Assembly (NCBI GenBank): GCA_017562135.1
Contig: QEYB01001312.1
Location: forward strand, 1,922,001 to 1,986,000
Length of the DNA stretch: 64,000 bases
DNA from: Dipylidium caninum
Taxonomy: Eukaryota; Platyhelminthes; Cestoda; Cyclophyllidea; Dipylidiidae
Direction of reading: 5' to 3'
Shown here: positions 1 to 12,800 of the stretch, in pieces
Numbering within the stretch: position 1 is the first letter of the stretch
Layout of the letters: the number at the start of each line of letters is the position of its first letter
Notes under the pieces: generated by a model
The model's input: the letters and a program-made list of their open reading frames with translations, nothing else
The model's database searches: none
What the model was told of the DNA's origin: nothing
Position numbers and translations under genes: made by a program

Positions 1-855
1 CATTTTTATTTGCACACATCCATTTTTACGTCGGTAAGTTGTTAATTAAACAGTGTTTTTCCTACTTTCCACACATTACAATCGCATCAATTTCTCATTC
101 CTAAAGGCATGCACATCGCATTCTTGCCTGTCTTATGAGTTAAGATACTAAGATTGCTCTGATACAAAGTAATGATGCACTTGATGAAGGATATTCTTCC
201 CTACTTCCTCCTCCATCCCCGTGTAAGAAAATTTCTTTCCTAATGGCATACGTAGTGGCTTTCGAGTACTCCTCCTCTACCCCATTCACAAACTTTTATC
301 ATTCAAATTATACGCCATCGCGTCCTGACAGATGGACTAACAAGTAGAGTATCCAGTGTTCCTCCCCCTAATCTACTATCGCTGTGAAATAAGGCTTCTT
401 GAAGAGTCGAGATGTGAGGTTGCGTAGCGAGAAAGGAAGTGCCACCAGTCCGTCGTGTCGCCTCAGCAACTGTCTCGCTTTGCTCTCGTGCATGTGTGGC
501 AAAAACGCGACCGGGCTCGAGAATCACTTCCAACAAAAAGGTGACCCGTTGACAACTGCCCGTCTCTTAAACTCCTTCACATTTAATTTAAGACACTCAC
601 AGTGATCTCTGACAGACCTTTTTGACTTGAAAGTAGGCATTCGTCGCGAGAAAACTGGCGTTTTGTTTAAAGTCGAGTTGACTCGCACTAAAAGGAACTG
701 TTGGCCGAATCCTGATTCTGAGCGCCCCTAATGCTCGCCGGCGTCAATTCTGCTAATTATGCTTCTTTGACTGCTGTCACTCTCGACCCGAAAACAGGCT
801 TCTTTGCCCTAGCATCCCTCACAGGTCACTACACAGAACCGCTTTTTGCATCCAG
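1..855 (+). other. CAPS/CADPS intron sequence, 5' of first visible exon
   Basis: I see no conserved coding block here. Because the first recognisable CAPS exon starts inside the C2-like region, roughly 370 N-terminal residues of a typical animal CAPS should lie further left, outside the window. This stretch is therefore most likely intron. A small missed exon cannot be excluded. Confidence 0.5.
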
Positions 856-3800
856 ATTGTTGTAGTGCAAGTGAAGAATCTTAAGCACTTACCAGCAACA
901 AAGATGGTCTACTGCACGATGGAGGTTGAAGGAGGAGACCGTTTGCAAACGGACCTTGCCGAAGCCGGCAAAGCACAGTGAGTTATTTTTCCCCGCTCTC
1001 CACCTTCGTGAACTAACCTCGTCACTGTATTTGCAAGACTGCACACGGGTTCACCCATTCACACACGAAGAGGTTGAAAGAAGAGTCGTTTCGTGGTGTA
1101 AAAAAGTTTTTTTTTTGGGTATTAAACGTGACTTTGAGATACCGACCGCCGGTATAACTCGTGCGAACATGACTTCCCTGGATTCGGATGTGGGCGAGCG
1201 TAAGTGATAAAGGAGATAAATACCATTGGAAGACCAGCATGAATTGGCGAAAGTACGAAAGGCGTCACAGAGTAAAGCCAGCAACCGTAGGGTCGCTTTG
1301 AACTGGAGCTCCGCCAGGATCCACCACCTCTCCACACCACCGCTCCACCTTCTGGGGCTTCCGTGCAGTCATTTGGGAAATACCGAGAAACTGAGAGGAA
1401 ACAGTCGCCGCAACTCAAGAACCCTTCGTCGGTGCGTCTTGGAGAAGTAATGTCGGTAGCAGGAGGAACTTTTCGCGTACACAGATCAGAACGCAGAGAG
1501 AAAAGACCTATTTCATTCTGTAAAATGAAATGTGTGGACAGGTGTGAATAGACCGGGGCGTCACACCCAAGCATGCCGCTAGGAGGCATAGTTCCTCCTG
1601 GACAATCTACATTTTGCCTCGCGGCGACAGTTAAATCAAAAGTGACATTTATGCCTCTGTGGTACACGCTGGCAGGAGGCTGGCAGCGGCCCTTTCCACT
1701 TCCACCATGAAACGGAACATAGGACAAAATCCTCTATAGAAGGAGGATAAACCGCAACAGTATAATTAGCTAAAGGGAAAGTCTTCTGTCCCTAATCTAC
1801 TCTCTTCCCCGAAAACAATCGGTTTTTTGGGAGTCGGAGGCGGGAGATGACAGCGGACCTTGGTTCACCCAATTCCCAAATATGAAGCTTTGTCAGAAGC
1901 CTCGATTAGCCAGTTATCATCACCAGCTGATGCTCGTCAAACTGCTGAGGGACTCTTATTTTGCACTAGGAACATGGGATTGTCATTCTCAGCTTCTCGA
2001 ATATCAGCGGTGGCCAAATGAATTGAACGCAGGCCAAAGGAGGAGCGGTAGAGAGAGAGAGAATGAGTGCGAGAGAGAGAGAGAGAGAGAGAGAGTAAAT
2101 AGTTAATCCGTCTAGCAGCGCGTTCGCGGAGTGCGGTGGGCATTAGATGGACTGTTTGATGTACCTATTGCCCGCAACCACAAAATTCCACCTCGTCTGG
2201 ATGGCTTCTTCCCAGCCTCCCAATAAATCCTCCAAACTAAGTCAACTATCGAAAGACGAACTTCTGAACAGCTGCCAGACGGAGATTTTCTCCATTTTTA
2301 TGACTCTTTTATGCTTTTTGTCACACCCGCCGGACCTCATATTCCTTTCCTTCGTGGACAATTTGCCACACCCACCCGCAGCTGGGGAACTCAGGGAGAT
2401 TTCACTACTTCACATCCGCTTCCGCAAGTTAAGGTGAAGCTCTACGCTGAGGCTTCAGGACTGCTGAGTCTGGAGGCGGGGAAGGAGTTGGGTCGGGTGA
2501 GTTAGAGGTTTGCCCTCTCATTTGCCTTTTTTGGTAGGTGTGTAAGTCAGTAAAATGGTTATTGCCTTTTAAAAATGCTAAGTTTTGTGTAAAAAATGGA
2601 TGCCGCGATCAACAGACGGCGGGACCCTCCTTCACAGTACCCAAAAACGTTAGCTGAGGACCACCAAGTCCCTTGTCATAACATCCGGGGTGGCAAGAAG
2701 GGACGGGAGGCCATCCGAATCGGGTTGATCAACTCGGCCATATCCTCCTCATTACCATTGAAGCTTGCCCCTCCTTCTTCTCACTGGAAAAGATGATAAA
2801 TGACTTAAATTTGACTACCCTTCGGGAACACTGGTTTGACAAATTTCAAAATACTATTAGTGTTAGTAGGCAAACCTCGCGTGAAATCGCATATAACTTT
2901 AATGTTCAGCTTTCCTCAGTTTCGTGTCCCCGAGTTATTTACTGAAACAACCAAAAAGTGGCTTTTAAGAGGCACAGTCCTCACCAATTCTTAAGCAGCT
3001 TTATCTTCAAATGTGGACAAATTCGCAATGGCTGAGGACAATGTGCAAGAGGAAAAGTTCCCCCCCTCAGGAGGCGTCACCCACGCATTTTGTTGTTGTC
3101 CCATAGACGTATGTCTCCTCCTCCTCCTCCTCCTCCTCCTCCTCCTCCTCCTCCTCCTCCTCCTCCTCCTCCTCTTCTCCTCCTCCTCCTGTCTGCAATT
3201 ACCACCTTGGGAGAATTTCAATAATGACCTTGTTTTGATCACTTCCGTTTTATTAATGTTAAAACCACTTTTGAAGCTGATAGTAAAATTCAGTAGCTCA
3301 TTGGTACGCCGTTTACGACTGTCGTAACGGTTGGAATGGGACTGGATTATTCATGAGGCGACTCGATTTCCCCTCGGGGTAACGTAAAACCTTCGCATTG
3401 CCCTGTGCAGCGCCCAGGAGAATTTAGGGAGGAAGGCTTTTAAGAAGTTATGTGTATAAGTAGTTTCGGCAGGGTGCATTAATAGTCCCAACGGTAACAT
3501 GATTTGTTCCTCTGTGGTCATGCTTTCACATTATCACAATGGTGAAAAGACTGTCAATCAATCAAGTCAAATTACCACTAATGCTGTCTTGTGAGCTCTA
3601 CTACCTACCGTCAAGCCAGGGGTGCTGTAAGCACCTCCTGGCTCCCTTCTTACAGCACTACCATCTTTTCAGTGCGAAATGTCAAACGGCTTCAAGCTCT
3701 CCGGTGGTTTACTTCTTTGCTAAAGTTTCCCTTAAGGAAACAATTGATGGCTTTTGGTGTCAAAAAAAGTCCGGATTTAAAGAGGCTTGCATAATTTCGC

Positions 3801-6800
3801 CCCCCCCTTCCCCGCTCCCCTGAGATTCACCGTCGCTGACCCCGATGAAATTGCATCCACTTGCTGAGAGGCAATTCTTTCCGTATGGTCTCACAAACAG
3901 TGCATTTTTACAACTTAGTATACTCAGTCCTTGTAATTTGAATGGCAGATTTGGCTCCATAAAGTGCTCATTCTCGCAAATGAGTTTGTACCTAATAAAC
4001 TTTTGGGGTCTCGGGACGACTGTGTTGATCGGCGATGCGTTGTCTTTAGGATCGCTCGCATTCCATGAATTTCCTGTACATTCTAGACCCGCACATATTT
4101 TGCCCAAGGGCTTCTTAATCATGTCTCCGGTCCGTGAGCCTTCAAAGCCTTAACCTGATCGAGACTTTTCACAGACTAGATTTTGCCAAGTTACCCTTTC
4201 AACTGCGGTCTCCCATTAACTCTCGTCGGCGGATGAGCGGACCCAGTCCCAAAGGCATTTTTTAGTACTAACTGGGCACTTTTGGTCAAAATGTAATGCA
4301 AGTGGAACTTGTTGGCGATCGCATCCGCGATCTTCGCCGTGAGGCGGCGCTAATAGTAAAGGTGGTGCTTCCATGTAACCACAGCGGTGCATCCCCGTCG
4401 AATGGTCGCCAGCCTCCAACACCAGACCTAGCGAACCACACCAGGTCCATTCGACGCGAGGGCTACGTCTTCTCCCAACCGCCCTCGCCGTGTGGATATC
4501 CCACTCTGCCTACAGAGTCAACATGCCATGGCCCAGCCCACAATCAAAGTTAAAAACACGCTTGCCTGCAGAAATGGTTATTTGATTCTCGCAAAATCTG
4601 CGCTAAACATGAACTGTTTATTCGACTCGAAGACAAATATTCTTATTTGGAACACCCACTTTTTCATTCTTCACATGAAATTTGGGGCTCATCTTTACAT
4701 GGAAATCAAATGTTTACTTAATTAATTATTTAAGTGCATAAATAATCCGAATGGTGTTGGAGTTCCTCAGGACACCAGGAGAATGGAAGGGCCGGTCATC
4801 GATGTTAACCCGGAAGGACGAGGAGAGGGGAGGAGGGACACTGAGACTGATCACTGCTATTGGGCCATTTTTAATACATAGGACCTTGAAAAAAAGTTTC
4901 TTTTCCTTGTCTCCTAAGGTTGTTCTCAATCCAACTTGTACGGGAAGTCGAGCACCAGAGTGGTATAAAATGCAAACAGTCAGGAACTGCCCTGACGATC
5001 TTCGGATTCAACTCACCATTCGAATGGAGAAGCCCAGCAATCTCAAATACTGTGGCTACTGCTACGCCGTCGGACGTAACGCTTTCAAAAAATGGCGCAA
5101 ACGCTACATTTGCCTCATTCAGGTAGGCAATTTTTCGCGTGGTTCGAAAACCATTATAATCCCTCAAGAAACAGTCCTGCGTGTGGACTGAGCCCTCCTT
5201 AACAACATAAAAATGCCTCCGTTAAAGGCACTAGAAGTTCGAATCAATTGTGAATTTAAGCAGCAGTAGTAATAAGCTTCTCAGTTGGATGTTGAAGTGT
5301 CGGAGTTCGGTCATCACACGGCGCCCTGGCTCCGGAGCCCAGGCCTTAAAGCACTCTCCAACCGGAGGAGGAGGCGGAGCACAGACCGGGTTGGGTTGGT
5401 CTCGAAGGCCAGTCAGCTCTGTCGCATTTTGCGCTAATGCGTTGCATGCGAGTTTGTGGCCATTCCCCACGTTGGAGGCACTGGACCGTGAATTAGAAAT
5501 CGCAAAACGGAAAAGGGCCTTTGGGAGACCCTAAAATGAGCATAACTTGTTAATGGGGCGATAATACAGAAAATTATGCAAATATAAGCATTCCTAGTGC
5601 GTCCCTTTTCCTTCGCTCATATTCCCTTCCTGTCTGGCTCCCCCTCCGACGCTTCTCCATTTGGTTGACGTGCATTATGTGAATTCATAATTGTCAATAT
5701 TTTCTTGAGTGCGTCGCGGCCAAGCTGATGGACTAAGTAGTGTTCGGGCGGGGCCTCGTCAGTCAGTCGCCCACCCCACTGGGGTCCCAGATATATCAGC
5801 CGAAAGGAGAGTTGCGTAAGGAGGTAGACAGTCCAAGAGAGTGTATATTCTGGAAGGGGGAGAAGGGGTTTGGCCGATCTACGCCAGATACTCCCGTCGG
5901 TGTTTGGGACGGCACCCATTTCTATTAGTGTTAGTGTTTTGTGCTAGTCATTGCGCACAGCAGCCTTTCATCATGAGACACAACAGCACACTTTCACGAA
6001 GGGCCATCTTTTTAGGTCTCTCAATACACCTTCATCATGGCTTCTTATAAGGAGCGCAAATCGGAACCCTTCGAAATTATGTCTCTCGACGGATATACGG
6101 TGGACTACTGCGAACCCCAAGCCGGTAATGCCTTACTTCGTTCTCCAAAGTGTACTCTCTATAAACATTTTCACTACCATCTATCAGTAGCACTCCAAAA
6201 TGACAATTAAATTTCGTCTTATCCTCTTGCCACTGCTATGAAGTAGCTAACGGTATGTGATTACTGAGAGGTAAGGAAGAGAGCCGGTAAATTCAGGAAT
6301 GGTAAATAAAAGCCCAAAATGGACAAATGCATGTGTATGGGAAAGAAGGAGATACTCTCCTTAGGAAGAAAATGAACTCTTCTTGAAGACTTTTTCATAA
6401 ATTTTTTAAATTGCCTTACGCTCATCAAAAAGTGCTATTAGAGGGTGTTGAAAGGATGTCTGAATAAAACATGAGACCGCCTCATTTCCGTGCCTATTTG
6501 TGAATCACCTCCTGTGATTGTACTCACTCACAGGAAGACACTTTAAATGAACGAGTTGAAGGGTAATAAGAGCTCGTTGCAACTTCCTCCTTCTGACTGT
6601 CTCCTATCTCTTGATCATGCGTAATTGCGGCAGGAAGTCTATGCTTCAGTCCGCCGCGGCCTGAATTAAAGGTGGCGGAGGAGGAAGGCGTGTCGCTCTG
6701 TGCCGTGGTTGGAAGCGTGATTCATCGAAAGCCAATCAAATAAATTTTAATTATAGCTCCTTTTGCACTCACGAAAACAAGATAACGTGAGATCAGTGGC

Positions 6801-9800
6801 GAACGAGTTAAGGCATCGGAAGGAGGATTGCCCCATAGCCTACGTTGAAAGCGCCTAGCCGCCCTGCTGACGTTACGGGGAATCGCGTCACACTACTTTC
6901 AAGACAAAGCTAGTCGAGAGACCTCACCCGTTTCATTTTGACAGCCTCACCTACTCTCCTCGATGTTCCGCATCACGAGGCCTGGGAATAGGTTAAGTCT
7001 CACCAAATTCCTCCCCGCCATTCGTTGGAGGGCGATGAGCACACAATTACACTTATCCGCCTCAACTCTTACTCCCGAGCTCTTTCCTTCCGCCTAGGCC
7101 CCGTTGGCGTGTTTTTAGGGAGCGGAAGACACTCTTGATTGACCGCAAGGAGTTGAAGAAGAGGACCTTTTAATTTTTGCCATTGCATGACATATTTCAC
7201 GTGGGTGGCTAATTAAAGAACTACTTTTCCACCTTGAAAACATGCCTCGGCGGAGCTCGTGCAGCTTCTCCCCACATCTGCATCACAGACCTAACAGTAC
7301 TCCATCTTTTCGCTCCCCTCCAGATTTAGTCAATTTAGGCGGAGGAAGCTATTTTTTCAACTTAGTAAAGGAGGGCGACAGCATCTACTTCGCCACAGAC
7401 GACGAGAATGAGCGCCACCTGTGGGTGCAGGCGGTTTACAGAGCAACGGGACAAACGCACAAACCCACCCCCCGAGCGGTCCACTCTGCCGCGCCTGCCG
7501 CGGTCACCGCTGCCGATGCTTCCGCCGCCACCAGCGCTGCTTCTGCTTCCTCCGTTAAAGGTGGCAAAAGTGGTATGCTTCTCCACTTGGCCATCCTCAA
7601 TTCCCCAACACCTTCGTAGTCCGCAGTTGCCCTCTTCTGTTAAGGGTGCCTATGTTGATTCGTTTTTCTTTAGGACATTCAGCAAGGACCTATGTATTGC
7701 CATTCTCCCCTCTCTTGTTCTAGAATCTCCTCTGTCTCGGGGGCAATCTTTTTTCCTACGCATGTGAACGGAATGTCAAATAACGTTACCAGCATAGGCG
7801 CAATAATTCTTCCTGTTTAGTTAAAGAACACTAAGATACGTATATCCTCCCCATTATCGCTAGTGGTGGACCGCGCTCGCAAACACGGGATGGAGAAGTT
7901 TGTGAGCATGGAGCCCTGGCGCAAGACCCATGCAGAGCTCTTTCGTCTGCTGCAGTCGGACTGTTTGGAGTTTCGTATGCAGGACCAGTTCGTCTCCCTC
8001 GGCTGGTTCTCACCCACGCAGATGTTCGTGCTGGACGAGTACTGCGCACGCTACGGGGTGCGGGAGTGTCACAGGCACCTTTGCTACCTGGCGGATTTGC
8101 TCGACCGAGCCGAGCGGGGAGTCATGATTGACCCCGCGCTGGTCCACTACTCCTACGCCTTCTGCTCTCGCCATATCTTCGGCACTGGGTGAGTTGTGAT
8201 GCCTCTTTTGTCCATCGCGAATCCCCCGCACTCAACTCTTTCTACATGTGCTGGCCCAAGTGAACGAAGTAAAGCTGTAAGGCTGTAGCACATCCATTAG
8301 CCAGCCTCACAAGCGGCCTGGTGCTTTTCTTATCCACTCCAATCCGTTACGTCAAGACGTAGCCTAATGCAAAAGTGGACCGAAGTTCAATGGAAACAGC
8401 TCACACCGTGCCTTCTTGACTAGCCATCACACCCTTTTGGCTTACTTGTTGCCCAGGAAGAGCGTCTTTTGAATTTGTTTTGTGGATTTGTGCATGACCT
8501 TCGTAAAAAATAATCCTTTAGCACCGCACTCCTACAGATTCATTGGTGAATTCGTAGCCACTTTGCTGCACCAAGCGTGTTCCGAGGTCGCTTTAGTCTT
8601 AGGATGCTCTCACAACAACTTGGGTGCACCAGTAAACCTCCCCACACCTCCCGTTGTTTCAACAAACCCTTCCTGCATCACTGGTATCCCCAAGAAAAAC
8701 CATCCTACTGTTTACGGGTAAAAATGACTACAGATTTCTGAGTGGAGAATTTCCACCTTGTATCATCGCAACAGTTCATCCTCTAAGGTTTATCCACCAA
8801 AAATGGGACCGTCGTTGGCACCCTCTGCCGTGAGGCAACGTCGAATTCATCTGAGGTCAACGTGTCTAGACGTTTTCCCCTTCATTAACACGTGAACAAC
8901 TCCCGACTTCTCTTTCAAAGCGTGTAGTCTGCCCCTCCGGCTTTTCTATCACCTGTCAGGCTTCTCTCAACGTGTGCGAGGATACCAAATTTATGGACTA
9001 ATGAACGTGGTGCCGAAAACATTGTGACAAATTACGAAGCTGATTTTAAAATATAATTAGGTACTCTGCGTTACTTTCATCGCAGATCAACCTTACGCTC
9101 TAATGGCTCACATTAGCGAGATCTTACTAATGAAATGATTAAAATGATGGGTTCATTTGCATGTATTGTTATTCTTTCTTATCCGAACAGACATGATAGC
9201 TCCATGAGAACTGTGCTTATCGAGGAAAGAGAAATGTTCTCCGACATCCGCCTGCGTCTCTCTGCTTTGTTGGAGAAACAGATCACCGAGTTTCGCTACT
9301 ACTTTCCCTTCGGACGTCCGGAAGGAGCTCTCAAACAAACACTTGGACTCCTTGAAAGGGTAAAAACATATGTTAAGAATTTTTCGAAAAGCAGTTGATA
9401 CCTCTCAAAACTCCCCATCTGGCAGAGGATTTCAAGTAAATACCCTTTCTTCATGCTGAAGCGAAGTGTTGACACTCCAGTGTGTGAGCATATAGCGTAT
9501 GACGAGGTGTCATGAGGCGGACGTTCAGTTCGCCGTGTACGAGTCAACGCCCCTGGCGCCTGGCCCAGCGCCTGGGCAAGGGCGTCCGATGCCACTTCAT
9601 TTGCAACTCCGTGGACACACGTTTTCTGACAGGAAGTCATTTGACGTGAGGGTCCATTTGCCCGCGTCAATGCAAGGCAGTAAGCAGGTGAACGAAATTG
9701 CTATCCCCCAATTTGAATTAACCGTCCTTCCTCCACCGCCATTCTTTCGCTTTCGACTGATTAGTGAATGGATGTACCTTCTTCTGACGGCGTATTGGAC

Positions 9801-12800
9801 TAAATAGGTTTGTAGAAGTAATTTGGCAATATATACGTGAGCCATTTTTGGGATTTCTCTATCGTCATGTTCAGTAGAAAAGTTTGTGGTTTCCGTCACC
9901 GCCACCGTTTGCGGATATGCATATCTCCTTGAAGACCATGAACGCAAACATCCCCAAGGTAGAACCTTTAACGCAGTGATAATAGGAGCTCAGTCATCAT
10001 AGGTGTCGCTCCAAAACCTACCCTTTACTGCCGTTCGGCTAAGCGATGAGTTGCCACTCCCCTCTGAGTAGCAGATCGGGTGCGTAAAGCACCGAGATTG
10101 GAAGACTTAAGCGACCGACGATTGTCAGCCTGCCTCGATTCGGGAAGAGACCGCGAATCCGCTCAAACACGAGCGTGACATCTTCGGGGCTGGGGGCCAC
10201 AATTCCCCACTACTAAGTGGCTGCTGATTACACGCAGACGGCGATCAATCAAAGCAGTGATCACGGATTCGGAAAAAGGCCTACAACTGAGTCGGTAGTC
10301 GACGGAGACGAATGTCACCTTTAGCTCCTTAGACTCCGATATGGTTACGAGAGTATGGGCAGCTTACTCGATGGGATTACAGCTAAATTTCCAGTTAATC
10401 AGTGGTGCAGGATTAACTTGAGGTGGCGGGCTTAACTGGACTCAAGTTGGATTACGGGAAATTGAGGAGAGGCTTCAACGAGCTACCAATTTTTTTAACA
10501 TCTCGAACACTGAGTTCTCTGATAGACTCCATATTCTCAGCTCAGTGCGACATTGGCAGCAGGGGTATCCACTCTGATCTCCCCAATTTGCAACAATTGC
10601 TGCTAAATTCATGATCTCGGGCAAAAGGTAGTCTAGTGCGTCGTATTCATGGCTCCCACTGCACGCATGTCCACTGAGGACGGATTTGGTGAGGAAGAGG
10701 CGAAATACGCCATCCCGTGCGCATCCAGCGGTCATCTTGGTCTGATTGGCAATGAACTATTGCATTGCAAGTGTACCAAGGCAGGATGTGGGGCGAACTT
10801 AGTATACCCAAGACCATCCCTATCGAAGGAGGATAATTCTACGTTGACTCGAAGCTTCCCGTCCATCGCCCCTCACTCCGCAATTTCCGTAGCTGATTCA
10901 GCTACACCAGAAGACCCTCTTCTGGTGTGGCTGACTATGCTGGTGCAATGGTGTCGATCACCTTCTTGGCCCATTTCTTCGCTTCGTCGAGAATCACGCC
11001 ACTCGTCCAGCTCTCTGGGGCACACGTGCGCGGTTGTTGAGATACGATGGTTTTGGCGTGTGTTCCATCCCCTCTGTTGTCAATCGACTAGACATGATGT
11101 GCACACAAAGAACTTTGTCCCTTTTGTGCGCAAACACTTGTCTCCTCGTTCTCGGTCGCTTTCAGTCTGTGCTTTCTGATCAACAAACACTCACATTCCT
11201 TTAACTGACGCTTCTCCACTTCTGCTAAGTAAACTGAACCCACTAACTCAGACATTCTTCCAACAAATTTTAACAACAATATTATTGTTTCCAATACGAA
11301 AATAGGTACTCATGAAGGACAACGGCGTTCCTGCATCGGCTGAGGAAATCCGAAATGTCATTCGAAACTGCCTTCAGCAGGCCGCTCTTGTAAATTATTC
11401 TCGGGTCTCCGAATATGCCTCCATTGAAAGTAGGTGTATGTGTCCCCTTTTGAGAGAAAGCTCATAAATTTAGCAGAAAGTACATTTCTTGAACGTGGCA
11501 GCACTTTCCTCCTGCCCTTAAGTCACCCGCGTAGGCTTGACTGCACTCGCCTCCTATTCACCACGCCGACTGTCACCTCCTCGCATTTTAGGCGGTCAGG
11601 ATACTTCGGGAGAGCCACCGAGTAAGTCCTCACCATTCTCCTCCGCCATGTTCATTCAGACCCAAGTGCATACTTCCGTTTACTGCTACGGTGTGGAATG
11701 TTTTCCACCAACTCTCAGGACTCAGAATCCTTTATCCTAGTGCAGCCGACCTCGAGAGACACCTTTTTTCCCTTTTTGATTGATAATGTGATTGATAACA
11801 CTCACAGCTGTTTTTGCGCTTTATGAATTATTCAGCTTCTGAGAAGTCCATATCTGATCTCATTCACCTCGCCGAGCTCTGCATTGAAGTGCTTCGTCAG
11901 AATGAAGAGCATCATGCGGAGGTTTGTCTATTCCCTTCGTTTAACTTGCCCTGCTCCATTTTGAATGCGCAGGCCCTACCCAGTTGGTGGCCAGGAGCGA
12001 ACGTTGCGTGGCCCTTCTTAAGATCCACGCCCAGCAGTGTGGTGTGGAGACATTCAAATGAGACATTTGAAGGGGCGCACAAAATTCACGTCACTTTATA
12101 TTTAACAATTTTTGCTTTGACGGTGGATGCCCACTTCAGCGGGGAGGAAAAATTTAACTCACGGTGCCAACTGCATCGAACTCAGCAATAACAGAGTGAA
12201 TTGAGGGGGAGTGGAAGTTCGACCTCGGAGGAAGGCGGTCCCGGGTGTGAGCAGGGATGGGTGGGAGGGAGAAACGAGCACAGACCACAATTCTCACTTA
12301 AACAATGAAACCGTCCCATTCCTAACGGCGATGTGCTTCCTACACAAAGCAATCTCGCACGCAGTGGCCCCACGGCAGTTCCGCCCACCGGGTCGGCTTG
12401 ATTACGGAAGTTGCAGCATTCGACTGCTAACTAAACATTTTCTCGCACCTTTCAGTCGTTCGCCTGGTTCAGCGATCTCCTCTCAGAGCACGCTGAACTT
12501 TTCTGGTCCCTCTTCGCCGCCGACATGGTCACCGTCATGGACAAGATACCACCCGATTGCTGGGACGCCTTCCCGCTATTTCAGGTGCTCAACGACTATC
12601 TGATCACGGAGGGTGGGTCGCTGATTCCGCTTTGGTGCTGTGATTTCAGCCATTAGTCGCTGCCCTTGATGCGCATCATTTGAAAGCTATGTAGCGTCAA
12701 CGTCCTTTACTCGCTTCTATGATGAATAAAATGTGCAAACGTCCACAAATGATTATAGGAACAACGGTACTTCCACCTATCGTGATCGTGGAAGAATTCA

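Noticed and set aside
3013..3327. Polyleucine protein on + and poly-Arg/Glu protein on -
   Set aside because: Both are translations of the CTC repeat inside an intron.
10649..11179. 176-residue + strand frame inside a CAPS intron
   Set aside because: No domain, no transposase or reverse-transcriptase motif, and it is bracketed by CAPS exons; treated as chance.
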